Positions 31,321-41,657 of a stretch of 64,000 nucleotides of DNA are shown here, piece after piece. This DNA is from Haliea sp. Its GTDB lineage: Bacteria; Pseudomonadota; Gammaproteobacteria; Pseudomonadales; Halieaceae. The stretch's first letter is position 1; the number at the start of each line of letters is the position of its first letter. Under the pieces are notes generated by a model, which saw only the letters and a program-made list of their open reading frames with translations, had not been told where the DNA came from and ran no database searches. A program made the position numbers and the translations under genes. The stretch covers positions 1-64,000 of the forward strand of contig PKDD01000031.1 of assembly GCA_002862465.1 (NCBI GenBank). The letters run 5' to 3'.

Positions 31321-33054
31321 CTAGTGAAATTCGCGCTGCACGTCTTGCAGCGGCTGTGCTTGATAACGGCGTAAGTAAAATGCCATATTCTCAGCTAGTA
31401 CTTGACGTAAATCTGCCGGCATTACAATTTGAGAAATCGAACCGAGGCTAAGAGCTTCATTGGGGTTCATCAGCTCTCTGGTGTAACGTTCCGCCAACTG
31501 AGCCTCTTCCTCTTTAACCCAATCGTTGATTAACTGTTGCGCCATTTTCCTCGCCTCATCTCCAGACAAGCCCGCGTCCATTTGAGCCTGTATTTCCGCA
31601 TCCAGCTTTCCAGAAATCGAGCCGCGCATTTTCCGTAATTCATCTTTGTAGACGTACTCTACTCCGGCCGGACCCATTACGGCCACACGCGTAGTCGGCA
31701 GGGCTACAACAAAATCGGCACCCACGTAATGGCCATTGAAGGCAGCATAGGCGCCGCCAAATCCGTTGCGTACTAAGACTAAAAAGCGCGGAGTGCGAAG
31801 ATCAACTATAGCATCAAGAAGAGCTCGCCCAGCTTGAATAATTCCGCCGCTTTCCTGATCCTTCCCAGGCAAAAAACCAGTGGTGTCTTCTAGAAAGATA
31901 ACGGGAATATTATAAAGGTTGCAAAAGCGGATAAATCGCGCATTTTTGTAGGCTGCATCAATGTCGATTTGTCCCGATGAAACCGCTGAGTTATTAGCAA
32001 CAAAGCCAATCACATTCCCACCCATACGACCCAATGCGGTGACGGTGTTGCGGGCACGGTCAGGCTGAATTTCAAGGAAGTCTCCATGGTCGCACAACTG
32101 TTGAATCAAAATTGTAATATCAATAGGCGTGTTGAACCCTGTAGGAGAATTGATGGCTTTCTTCAATAAAATCTCAATATCCCATGTCTTGCGGTTGATC
32201 GGATCAGAGCTGGCTTGGTAAGGCGCCAGTTCGCCGTTGTAGCTGGGCAAGTAGTTCAGCAGGGATCGCACTTTACGCAGAGCAGCAACTTCGTCCTTAA
32301 CGACAAAATCTGTAACGCCGGTCTTGCTGTGAACGCCTGGCCCTCCTAACTCATCCGGCGTCACATCCTCACCCAGCACTGACTTGACAACCCCTGGGCC
32401 AGTCAAGCCAAAGAAGGTTTCATTGGGTTGAATTAGGAAACTGCCCTGACGCGGCAGGTACGAGCCACCGCCCGCATTAAATCCAAACATGCACATAATA
32501 CTGGGAACAATACCGCTAATGCGACGCAGCGCGGCGAATGCCTCTGCATAGCCGTCAAGCCCGCCAACACCCGCCGGAATAAATGCACCCGCACTATCGT
32601 TGATTCCGACTACTGGAATTCGCTGCTTTGCCGCCAATTGAAATAGACGCGCCAATTTGGCTCCGTTGGTTGCATCCATTGAACCAGCTCTAACAGTAAA
32701 GTCATGCCCATAAAGAGCAACATCGCGGCCGTTAACTTTGATGATTGCCGTCACCAGCGACGCACCATCGAGATTTGGCCCCCAGTTCTGGTAGAGCACG
32801 GTTGGCGTCTCGTCACTAAGATAACGGATACGCTCCCAGATCGTCATGCGGTTTTTCTGATGCTGGCGCTGTATGTTCTTAACACCTGCAATCTGACGTG
32901 GGCGCTGCTGCAGCTCCCAGCCGGATTGAAGCGCCTCTTCATAAGGACCGGGCTTGGACGCTAATTGACCGGGCACGCCAAAATCCTTCCTCTCATACTC
33001 TGCAAATGGATTATCCAGAGAGGCGATCAAAGTGTTGCTATTTTTGTTTGTCAT
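31321..33054 (-). CDS. Acyl-CoA carboxylase, carboxyltransferase subunit
   Basis: Transfers the carboxyl group from biotin to an acyl-CoA. 577 residues from ATG 33054 ([17 protein letters not shown]). Two crotonase-fold halves are visible: the first has [10 protein letters not shown] and [15 protein letters not shown], the second has [22 protein letters not shown] and [16 protein letters not shown]. It is the first gene of the leftward operon, 38 bases before the biotin subunit. An upstream in-frame start at 33168 would add 38 non-family residues. Propionyl-CoA is the expected substrate because epimerase and mutase follow. Confidence 0.9.
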   Translation of the reverse strand: MTNKNSNTLIASLDNPFAEYERKDFGVPGQLASKPGPYEEALQSGWELQQRPRQIAGVKNIQRQHQKNRMTIWERIRYLSDETPTVLYQNWGPNLDGASLVTAIIKVNGRDVALYGHDFTVRAGSMDATNGAKLARLFQLAAKQRIPVVGINDSAGAFIPAGVGGLDGYAEAFAALRRISGIVPSIMCMFGFNAGGGSYLPRQGSFLIQPNETFFGLTGPGVVKSVLGEDVTPDELGGPGVHSKTGVTDFVVKDEVAALRKVRSLLNYLPSYNGELAPYQASSDPINRKTWDIEILLKKAINSPTGFNTPIDITILIQQLCDHGDFLEIQPDRARNTVTALGRMGGNVIGFVANNSAVSSGQIDIDAAYKNARFIRFCNLYNIPVIFLEDTTGFLPGKDQESGGIIQAGRALLDAIVDLRTPRFLVLVRNGFGGAYAAFNGHYVGADFVVALPTTRVAVMGPAGVEYVYKDELRKMRGSISGKLDAEIQAQMDAGLSGDEARKMAQQLINDWVKEEEAQLAERYTRELMNPNEALSLGSISQIVMPADLRQVLAENMAFYLRRYQAQPLQDVQREFH

Positions 33055-33392
33055 ATTTCTTGGCTCAAAGGTTTCTCCCGAAGGACGGTGGCGGGTCCAC
33101 ATAACTCGCTGTAGGGAGTATGCTGGTTGCAAGTCGTGGCAGTCGGGATTAGGATGCAAATCTGCCAAAATTTGCGGTTTAACAGTAGTTTGCTAGCCAT
33201 TAAAAGTCAATTCAACTGGCGGCCACATTACGAGTCTTTTCGGCGCATACTTCAGTTGTTTTGCTGCAGATCAAAACTTTGAACTGTTGTTCTATCGCTG
33301 TATGGTTCGTATGATTTCAACCACAGGACGGCGCGGATTTAGCGCACAGGAAATGTAATGATAGAAACGGGTACACCAAGGTGAGTAAATCG
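33055..33392. promoter_or_regulatory. Divergent carboxyltransferase/pabB region
   Basis: 338 bases. Contains an inverted repeat GCAAAT (33156-33161) / ATTTGC (33170-33175) with an 8-base spacer, overlapping GCGGTTTAACAG (33174-33185), which resembles the motif upstream of mcl2/mcd. A candidate operator lies about 100-130 bases upstream of the carboxyltransferase start. No other gene seen. Confidence 0.4.
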
Positions 33393-34751
33393 GTGCATCT
33401 TGAGGAAATTCGCTATTTTCAAGACAGCTGCGAGCTGTTCGAGCGCATTGTAGATTTGCCACGTGCGGCATTTCTAGACAGCAGTTTTCCTTATACCAGT
33501 TCTGGTCGCTATGATATTCTCACAGCGCAGCCTCGGAATACTGGAATTCCATACCTTCCGCCGCGGGCCAACCACCAGCAATGCCAGACATTTTTCACCG
33601 AAATGAATCTGTTCCATAAAGAACATTATTCTGGAATTCAACCGGTATCGTTAGACATTCCTTTCTGCGGCGGTATTCTAGGTTATTTAGGGTACGAGTT
33701 CGGAAAAGCGTTGCAAAATATTCAGCCAGAGTCGGGTATGAGCACGTTTCCCACCGCGCAGCTTTGCGCTTATGACTGGTGCATAGTTCAGGATCACCTG
33801 CTACATCGTGCCGCCCTCGTAACCCAACCTAGAGTCAGTATAGCGGAGCACAGTGATATTCAGGCGAGACTGCGCCAACCTCCTACTCGTTCCAGAAAAG
33901 GCTTGGCATTGAGCAAGGCCTTTTCTTCCAATTTTACTGCTAGCCAATACAAAGACGCGTTCGACACAATACAGGCTTACATTCAAGCTGGAGATTGCTA
34001 CCAGGTTAACTTGGCCCAATGCTTCACCGCTCACTACGACGGAGACCCTTGGCAGGCATATCGTGAACTGCGCACTGTTGCTGCCACACCGTTTTCTGCG
34101 TACCTGTCGCTTGAAAATGATGCCGTCTTAATGTGCTTGTCTCCAGAGCGATTCCTATCGTTGCACGGTCACCGAGTCGAAACATCACCGGTAAAAGGCA
34201 CTCGCCCACGACACAACAATAAGCAATCTGATGATCTCGCACGCAATGACTTGCGCAGCTCAGAAAAAGATCGCGCTGAAAATCTTATGATTGTAGACCT
34301 CCTACGTAATGACCTCGGGCGCAGCTGCTTGCCAGGTAGTATTCATGTAGATCGACTTTTCGACGTGCAAAGTTTCTCTACAGTGCACCATATGGTCAGC
34401 ACTATTTCAGGCGAATTACAGCCAGGCTGCAATGCCTGGGACCTGCTTCGCGAGAGCTTTCCCGGCGGCTCTATAACCGGCGCACCAAAGCGTCGAGCCA
34501 TGGAAATCATTGCCGAACTTGAAACGCAGGAACGATTAGCCTACTGCGGGTCTGTGCTGTACGTTAGTGCTGACGGCCGAATGGACAGTAACATAGCTAT
34601 CCGCAGTCTATTATGTGATCAGGGTGAGGTGCGCTGCTGGGGTGGTGGTGGCATTGTGGCCGATTCCGACTGGAAACAGGAATATCAAGAGACCTATGAT
34701 AAGGTTGGGGCTTTTTTAGCGACCCTTGAAAAAACCTTGTCACATCGTTAG
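33393..34751 (+). CDS. pabB: Aminodeoxychorismate synthase component I
   Basis: With an amidotransferase makes 4-amino-4-deoxychorismate for folate. Chorismate-binding fold of about 450 residues. SPVKGTRPR has the PabB-type lysine where TrpE has alanine. SFPGGSITGAPKRRAMEIIAELE and CGSVLYVSADGRMDSNIAIR complete the active site. Start: GTG 33393 has AAGGTGAG seven bases upstream. A GTG at 33381 lies within that ribosome site and would add four residues. No pabA or pabC adjoins. The 3' end overlaps the convergent thrH by 12 bases. Confidence 0.94.
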   Translation: MHLEEIRYFQDSCELFERIVDLPRAAFLDSSFPYTSSGRYDILTAQPRNTGIPYLPPRANHQQCQTFFTEMNLFHKEHYSGIQPVSLDIPFCGGILGYLGYEFGKALQNIQPESGMSTFPTAQLCAYDWCIVQDHLLHRAALVTQPRVSIAEHSDIQARLRQPPTRSRKGLALSKAFSSNFTASQYKDAFDTIQAYIQAGDCYQVNLAQCFTAHYDGDPWQAYRELRTVAATPFSAYLSLENDAVLMCLSPERFLSLHGHRVETSPVKGTRPRHNNKQSDDLARNDLRSSEKDRAENLMIVDLLRNDLGRSCLPGSIHVDRLFDVQSFSTVHHMVSTISGELQPGCNAWDLLRESFPGGSITGAPKRRAMEIIAELETQERLAYCGSVLYVSADGRMDSNIAIRSLLCDQGEVRCWGGGGIVADSDWKQEYQETYDKVGAFLATLEKTLSHR

Positions 34752-35357
34752 TGGACGATCACTCGCGTCCACAAAGGCGGCCTTCAACTCAGCCAGCGTC
34801 GCTACGGATTTAAATTGAGGAAATTCATCGGCCACGTTTCGTGGCGCATGAATCAGGAAACCTACATCAGCCTCAGCCAACATGGTGGTGTCGTTGTAGG
34901 AATCACCCGCGGCTAGCACCCGATACTTTAAACTGTGCAAGGCCATTACTGACGCCCGCTTAGGATCTTTCTGACGCAATTTATAATCTACTACACGACC
35001 CGAGTCATCTACAATTAATCGATGGCACAGCAGAGTCGGCCAGTGCAACTGTCTCATTAAGGGTTGGGAAAACTCATAGAAGGTATCCGATAAAATAATC
35101 ACCTGAAAACGCTCCCGCAGCCAGTCGACAAAATCAAGGGCTCCAGGTAAGGGTTCCAGTGTCGCAATGACCTGCTGGATATCATCGATTTTTAAACCAT
35201 GCTTATCAAGCAGAGCGAGACGCTGTTTCATTAGCACATCGTAATCGGGTATATCCCGGGTCGTGGCACGCAGTTCCTCTATGCCGGTGCGTTCGGAGAA
35301 CGCTATCCATATTTCGGGTACAAGTACTCCTTCCAAGTCAAGGCAGGCGAGTTCCAA
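34740..35357 (-). CDS. thrH: Phosphoserine phosphatase / homoserine phosphotransferase ThrH
   Basis: HAD-family enzyme that dephosphorylates phosphoserine and can move the phosphate to homoserine. 205 residues, the Pseudomonas ThrH length. The nucleophile is Asp7 in LDLEGVLVPE. TTRDIPDYDVLMKQRL, SDTFYEFSQPLMRQL and GDSYNDTTML match ThrH throughout. It overlaps the end of pabB, so the two convergent genes share their last codons. Confidence 0.95.
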   Translation of the reverse strand: MELACLDLEGVLVPEIWIAFSERTGIEELRATTRDIPDYDVLMKQRLALLDKHGLKIDDIQQVIATLEPLPGALDFVDWLRERFQVIILSDTFYEFSQPLMRQLHWPTLLCHRLIVDDSGRVVDYKLRQKDPKRASVMALHSLKYRVLAAGDSYNDTTMLAEADVGFLIHAPRNVADEFPQFKSVATLAELKAAFVDASDRPLTM

Positions 35358-35465
35358 GCATTTATCTCCTATTTATTGAGTTAGAGGCGACTTTACCAAC
35401 TATAGTCTAAACAGTGAGGCACAGTCGGCACAAGTCCTCTGGTCTTATATTTAGCGAGTCGGCAG

Positions 35466-36488
<1,023 letters not shown>

Positions 36489-36556
36489 TCATTCAGAATA
36501 ATCAGTGCCCGCCTAGCTTGCCAAATTTAACCTGATATCCATTTCTCGCCTGATGA

Positions 36557-37456
36557 TCAAGAATTGGCTACCCCGTGTGGCACGTGTCCAGTAGCCACAT
36601 GCGGACTGGCAGAATCGCAATGCGTCTGCTGATCATCAAAGAAGACATCTGCTTGATATGCCCTCAAGAACTCAGTTTTGTTCAGGCCGCCGAGGAAAAT
36701 TGACTCATCAATGCGTATATTCCACGCTCTCAGCGTGCGGATCACTCGCTCGTGAGCGGGTGCCGAACGGGCAGTGACCAACGCTGTTCTGATAGGAGCC
36801 TCGGCAGGAGGAAAAGACTGCTGCAAGCGATGTAGGGCTGCTAGGAATGGCTTGAATGGTCCCCCTCGTAGAGGCTCTTTAGCCGCAGCCTTCTCGCTCG
36901 CGGTAAATGCCTCGAGGCCATCACGTTTATAGACCTGCTCTGCCTCATCGGAAAAAAGCACCGCGTCCCCGTCAAATGCAAACCGCAACTGCTCGCTATC
37001 GGTCCCCCGGCCTCTGCGTGATACCAGCGTGGCCGCAGCCACGCCACATTCTAGTGCGTGACGGACATCCTGCGCTTCATTAGATAGGAATAAGGTACAA
37101 CCAAACGCGTTAATGTAGCGCCAGGGGCTCTCTCCACCGCAAAAGGCTGCCCGACTGATATCCAACTCATAGTGTTCGATGGAGTTAAACACACGCAATC
37201 CCGTATCAGCACTATTCCGCGAGAGTAGCACGACTTCCACTTTCGCATCTTCGTCTAGACTGCGATTGAGTTGCAACAGCTTATTGACTAACGGAAAAGC
37301 CTCTCCTGGTTCTAGAGGTTGCTCCTCACGGGCAACCTGATAGTTTGAGTAGGCCTGCAAGCCTTCATTCTCGAATACTTGATGGCTGTCATCCAGATTG
37401 AACAGTGCCCGAGACGAGATCGCGATAACGAGTTTTTCGTTTAGTTTAGTGACCAT
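36557..37456 (-). CDS. 5'-nucleotidase (cytosolic NT5C1-like)
   Basis: HAD-fold 5'-nucleotidase of the family related to eukaryotic cytosolic 5'-nucleotidase 1, expected to release phosphate from nucleoside monophosphates. About 299 residues. LVIAISSRALFNLDDSHQVFENEGLQAY near the N-terminus, VEVVLLSRNSADTGLRVFNSI, RFAFDGDAVLFSDEAE and FLGGLNKTEFL are the conserved blocks. Start ATG 37456 is a guess; ATG 37468 or TTG 37474 are also in frame and none has a clear ribosome site. It is last in the minus-strand series yajC-desulfhydrase-symporter, but with a 222-base gap. Confidence 0.85.
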   Translation of the reverse strand: MVTKLNEKLVIAISSRALFNLDDSHQVFENEGLQAYSNYQVAREEQPLEPGEAFPLVNKLLQLNRSLDEDAKVEVVLLSRNSADTGLRVFNSIEHYELDISRAAFCGGESPWRYINAFGCTLFLSNEAQDVRHALECGVAAATLVSRRGRGTDSEQLRFAFDGDAVLFSDEAEQVYKRDGLEAFTASEKAAAKEPLRGGPFKPFLAALHRLQQSFPPAEAPIRTALVTARSAPAHERVIRTLRAWNIRIDESIFLGGLNKTEFLRAYQADVFFDDQQTHCDSASPHVATGHVPHGVANS

Positions 37457-37678
37457 AATGCATAGCATACTCAACTGAGCTATCGTCTACCAGAGATTCT
37501 GCAACTAGGGTCTTACTATCTATTTTTGACCTCGCGCTGTTTGAGATCGCGACTAATCCAACGGAGGCGGCGTCTCCGAAATCGTTCAAGCGACTCAAAA
37601 CGGCAGAGTCGTCAGGATGCTATATTAATGACAAGCCGTCGGTTAGGGCCTTTTAAACGGCACACTAACCCACAAAAT

Positions 37679-39040
37679 CTAATACGTTTTGTCATGCACC
37701 GAATCAGGCTGCTTTTTTTCAGCAGATTCAAAGTAATTTTTGGTTAGTTTGAACACTAATGGTGCAAGCAGAATAAGCGCTATAAGATTAGGAAGCGCCA
37801 TAAACGCATTGAGCGTATCAGCAACCAGCCAGACGAGTTCCAACTCCATTAATGTGCCTACAGGAATCGCAAGCACCCACGCTATCCTGAATGGAAGAAT
37901 TGCTGGCGTCCCGAACAAGAATACTACACATCGCTCTCCATAGAACGACCATCCGATCATAGTGGTGAAAGCAAAAATGCACAGCCCCAATGCAACGATA
38001 TAATGACCCCCCGGCAAGGCATCAGAGAAAGCCAGCGAGGTAAGTTTTGCACCACTGATTCCAGTAGGCCACACATCCATAATGACAATAACAAGTCCTG
38101 TCATGGTACAGATCAGCAGCGTATCGATGAAAGTACCCAGCATGGCTATCATCCCCTGCTCAACTGGTTGATTAGTACGCGCTGCTGCATGGGCGATCGG
38201 TGCACTTCCTAGTCCTGCTTCATTGGAAAAAATTCCGCGTGCAACGCCAAAGCGCAGAGCAGCCCAAACAGTCGCACCGGCGAAACCACCCGTCGCAGCT
38301 GTAGGCGTCAGGGCACTGCCAATAATTGTATTTATTGCACCTGGCACCTCGGAAAGATTCAGTACAATGACAGTCATCGCCATCACCACATAGGCAACAG
38401 CCATTAAGGGAACCAGCCAACTCGCAACCACTGCTATGCGGCGGATACCGCCAAGTATAACCGCCGCAACCAGCACCATCAGAGTGAGCCCTGTTACCAA
38501 AGGAGGTACAGAAAAAGACTCCTGTAAAACCTCAGATACGGAGTGTGATTGCACTGTATTGGCAATACCAAAACCGGCGAGGCTGCCGAATATGGCAAAG
38601 GCCACACCTAACCAGTGCCAACGCTTATGCAGCCCATTCTTGATATAGTACATTGGGCCTCCACTGAAGTGGCCTTGCTCATCAGTCTCACGGAAATTCA
38701 CGGCACAAAGAGCTTCCCCGTATTTGATGGCCATTCCCAGCAGCGCCGTGATCCACATCCAGAACAGTGCACCCGGTCCACCCAGAGCAATAGCCGTCGC
38801 CACGCCGGCTATATTGCCGGTGCCTACAGTAGCCGACAGAGACGTCATCAGTGCCCCGAAGGGAGAAATGTCACCAGCGCCGTTGCCCCGTGTACCCCGA
38901 AAGAGTAAACGTATACCTGCTGGTAACTTGCGCAGTGGCAGGAAGCGCAACCCTAATGTCAAGTAAAGACCGGTCCCTAGCAGGAGGGCTAGCATTAATG
39001 GCCCCCAAGCCCAGCCATTGACTACGGCAATTATCTCCAT
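37679..39040 (-). CDS. Sodium:alanine symporter (AGCS family)
   Basis: Inner-membrane amino-acid importer driven by sodium. 453 residues with about ten membrane segments. PFGALMTSLSATVGTGNIAGVATAIALGGPGALFWMW near residues 60-95 is the AGCS signature region, and GIFSNEAGLGSAPIAHAAA lies mid-protein. Likely substrates are alanine, glycine or a D-amino acid. AAGG precedes the ATG. It lies 27 bases after the PLP enzyme gene, suggesting uptake and breakdown of the same amino acid. Confidence 0.92.
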   Translation of the reverse strand: MEIIAVVNGWAWGPLMLALLLGTGLYLTLGLRFLPLRKLPAGIRLLFRGTRGNGAGDISPFGALMTSLSATVGTGNIAGVATAIALGGPGALFWMWITALLGMAIKYGEALCAVNFRETDEQGHFSGGPMYYIKNGLHKRWHWLGVAFAIFGSLAGFGIANTVQSHSVSEVLQESFSVPPLVTGLTLMVLVAAVILGGIRRIAVVASWLVPLMAVAYVVMAMTVIVLNLSEVPGAINTIIGSALTPTAATGGFAGATVWAALRFGVARGIFSNEAGLGSAPIAHAAARTNQPVEQGMIAMLGTFIDTLLICTMTGLVIVIMDVWPTGISGAKLTSLAFSDALPGGHYIVALGLCIFAFTTMIGWSFYGERCVVFLFGTPAILPFRIAWVLAIPVGTLMELELVWLVADTLNAFMALPNLIALILLAPLVFKLTKNYFESAEKKQPDSVHDKTY

Positions 39041-39067
39041 AATGGCGACCTTTTTTTAACCTTTCTG

Positions 39068-40075
39068 CTACGCATAGCCGCTCGCAATATCGAAACCACT
39101 GCGCTGAGGAAACACGCCAAAGATACCTCCAGTATGAACGAAAACAATGTCGCGACTACTCTCGAATCGTCCTTTCCCAATTTCCGCGATCATGCCTGCA
39201 AATGCCTTACCGGTATAAACAGGATCGAGCACGAGGCCCTCTAGGCGCCCTAACTCGGAAATGAGTTCAAACACGTAAGGATCTGCGACGGCGTAACCTG
39301 CGCCTACATAGCCATCTATAACTCGTGGCTGTATTGCGACATCTGGGACGTCGGGGTACCGACGTCGCCAATCGGCAGCATCGCTGGCAACCTTGTCAAG
39401 GAAATAGGTTTCGTCATCACACACATTTACGCCCCACACAGTAGCCGGCAGTTTGTGCAGCGCTGCACCGAGGGTCAATCCTGTCTGCGTTCCACCAGAT
39501 CCGGTCGCAGTAACGATATGCGCATTTCTAATACCATGCCCGGTAAAGTCTACAGCCAGTTCTTCGCATGCAGCGATATAGCCCCATGCTCCAATGCCGT
39601 CACTGCCGCCAGTTGGTATCACAAACGCCTTTCGACCCTGCGCGGCGTAGTGCTCCTGCCACTGGCGGAAAAGATCGTCGAGGTGGTTAACGTATTGTTT
39701 TAACGGGTAGCAACTGACCGCTGCACCTGCCAGATGATCCAGCAGAAAGTTGCCCTCCGGATCCTGCGGCACTTCGCCGCGCAGCAATAAATGGACACCA
39801 AGCCCTAACTGCGCAGAGGCAAAAGCTGTAGCACGACAATGATTACTTTGTAACCCGCCACACGTTAGCAAGGTGTCATAGCCATTATCGATAGCAAAGG
39901 CAGTGATGAACTCGAGTTTGCGTACCTTATTTCCGCTGAGGGTACTGCCTGTGAGATCGTCACGCTTCACCCATATGCGATGACCGCACCCCCACTTTTC
40001 CGAGGCGCGCTCAAGATATTGAAGGGGTGTTGGCGACTGAGCCAGGTCGATTTTTCGAGGGTAGACCAGCGCCAT
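39068..40075 (-). CDS. D-cysteine desulfhydrase / ACC deaminase-like PLP enzyme
   Basis: Fold-type II PLP enzyme that eliminates sulfide or ammonia from a D-amino acid. 335 residues. IWVKRDDLTGSTLSGNKVRKLEF carries the PLP lysine (SGNKVRKLE). LLTCGGLQSNHCRATA and the phosphate-binding ATGSGGTQTGLTLG follow. The family includes D-cysteine desulfhydrase and 1-aminocyclopropane-1-carboxylate deaminase; I cannot tell them apart with certainty, but D-cysteine desulfhydrase seems likelier. The start lies two bases after the yajC stop. Confidence 0.87.
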   Translation of the reverse strand: MALVYPRKIDLAQSPTPLQYLERASEKWGCGHRIWVKRDDLTGSTLSGNKVRKLEFITAFAIDNGYDTLLTCGGLQSNHCRATAFASAQLGLGVHLLLRGEVPQDPEGNFLLDHLAGAAVSCYPLKQYVNHLDDLFRQWQEHYAAQGRKAFVIPTGGSDGIGAWGYIAACEELAVDFTGHGIRNAHIVTATGSGGTQTGLTLGAALHKLPATVWGVNVCDDETYFLDKVASDAADWRRRYPDVPDVAIQPRVIDGYVGAGYAVADPYVFELISELGRLEGLVLDPVYTGKAFAGMIAEIGKGRFESSRDIVFVHTGGIFGVFPQRSGFDIASGYA

Positions 40076-40077
40076 TA

Positions 40078-40413
40078 TTAGCCAATGGTCTTTAATGTGC
40101 CTTTAGGCAGAACGGCATGGACATGGACGCGCTGGAACTTCATTTCGACATTGTTGGCAACACTAAGCGTCATATAATTGTCATCCAATGCTGTCACTTT
40201 ACCCAGAATCCCTGAAGTAGTGACAACTTCGTCACCCTTGTTCAATTCGGATACCATTTTTGTATGTTCTTTTTGGCGCTTACGCTGTGGCCGGATCGCA
40301 ATAAAATAGAATAACGCAAAAAGAGCGACTAGAAACAGTATCTGGAACATGTCTCCCCCGGCTGGACCGACTGCCGTATCCTGAGCATGCGCACTGCTAA
40401 TAAAAAAACTCAT
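40078..40413 (-). CDS. yajC: Sec translocase accessory protein YajC
   Basis: Small inner-membrane partner of SecDF. 111 residues. The N-terminal segment is signal-like (SFFISSAHAQ). One membrane helix (FQILFLVALFALFYFIAI) follows, then the conserved RPQRKRQKEHTKMVSELNKGDEVVTTSGILGKV. ATG 40413 is preferred with GGAG nine bases upstream; a TTG one codon earlier is possible. Unusually it is not next to tgt and secDF here, but upstream of a PLP enzyme and symporter. Confidence 0.93.
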   Translation of the reverse strand: MSFFISSAHAQDTAVGPAGGDMFQILFLVALFALFYFIAIRPQRKRQKEHTKMVSELNKGDEVVTTSGILGKVTALDDNYMTLSVANNVEMKFQRVHVHAVLPKGTLKTIG

Positions 40414-40545
40414 CAATCACTTCTCCCCTAAATAAATACAAAGATCGTACTAAAAATACATCTTTTAAGTTACAGGTTTTCGTCATATCTCGCAATGAAT
40501 CAGAGTCCTAGTAAGTGTTGTCCATCCGTCTACTTAACCAACTAT

Positions 40546-41328
40546 CTAGGCAGAAATGTCGAGGTTATATTCCATGATTTGTGGCGCGTGGTCAGAAAAT
40601 CGTTTATCTCTATAAATCGCAGCAGCACGCACCTTCTCAACAAGCTTGGGAGTTATAACCTGATAGTCCAATCGCCATCCCACGTTATTGGCTCGAGCCT
40701 GCCCTCGGTTCGACCACCATGTGTATTGCTCTGGCTCAGCATTGATCGTGCGAAAAGAATCAGCATACCCAACCTCATCATAAAGTACATCAAGCCAGGC
40801 CCGCTCCTCAGGCAGGAAACCCGAGTTCTTGCGGTTGCCGCGCCAATTTTTGATATCGATGGCCTTATGGCAGATATTCCAGTCAGCGCAGATAATCAAC
40901 TCACGACGCCTGCGCCGCAGCGCTTTCAAATGCTCCATAAAAATAGCCATAAAGCGCAACTTTTTTTGGAGCACTTCGTCACTGCTTGACCCTGACGGCA
41001 TATACAAAGAGATAACGCTCAGCCCTTTAAAATCTGCCTGAATATATCGCCCCTCGGAATCTAGTGGATCCCAACCTAGGCGAGTTGTAACCTTTTTTGG
41101 CTTAACTTTGCAATATAACGCAGTGCCGCTATAACCTTTTTTAATCGCGTCATTATAGAAGCAATGATAACCGGGCGGAGAGAAAACTGGATCGGTCAGT
41201 TGATGCACCTGCGCTTTGGTTTCTTGAATACAAACAACATCTGGCTGCTCTGTTTGCAACCAATCAAAAAAACCTTTCGTCGCTGCCGATCGGATACCGT
41301 TAGTGTTACAGGTGATTATCTTCGCCAT
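40546..41328 (-). CDS. xthA: Exodeoxyribonuclease III (AP endonuclease)
   Basis: Repair nuclease that cuts at abasic sites and degrades DNA 3'-5'. 260 residues. ITCNTNGIRSA, VCIQETKA (metal-binding Glu), GYSGTALYCK, ADWNICHKAIDIKNW and FSDHAPQIMEY (catalytic Asp-His) match the ExoIII family. The exact subtype (xthA versus exoA) is not certain. It is followed after 130 bases by yajC. Confidence 0.94.
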   Translation of the reverse strand: MAKIITCNTNGIRSAATKGFFDWLQTEQPDVVCIQETKAQVHQLTDPVFSPPGYHCFYNDAIKKGYSGTALYCKVKPKKVTTRLGWDPLDSEGRYIQADFKGLSVISLYMPSGSSSDEVLQKKLRFMAIFMEHLKALRRRRRELIICADWNICHKAIDIKNWRGNRKNSGFLPEERAWLDVLYDEVGYADSFRTINAEPEQYTWWSNRGQARANNVGWRLDYQVITPKLVEKVRAAAIYRDKRFSDHAPQIMEYNLDISA

Positions 41329-41657
41329 TGTTTTATTCCGCCACTCTCACAGCTCAGCAGTGTACCGGAAGGGTCTTAAACGGATCAATTCCCGCAACAA
41401 GTTTTGATTGCCTGAGTCACAGGCGAACACGTTATGGTGTAAAGCGATTACGGACTCAAAGACAAAGAAAAGAAATGCGCATTACTCAAACAAAGTATAG
41501 GCATGATGGTTAGATACCGAATAATGGAAACCACGCTCTGCGGTACAGCAATTACATCTGGACATTCTGTCCAACCTCTGCAGAACAGTTTGTGCCAGTT
41601 ATTGTATATAAAAAATCAACAAAATCATATGCTTACTTGTTTTATTTTAGGTAAAAT
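41329..41657. other. Intergenic region, xthA upstream
   Basis: 329 bases. It carries the xthA promoter and the downstream end of the leftward SnoaL-like operon. The stretch 41600-41657 is strongly A+T-rich. I see no ORF with recognisable content and no clear terminator hairpin. Confidence 0.35.
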
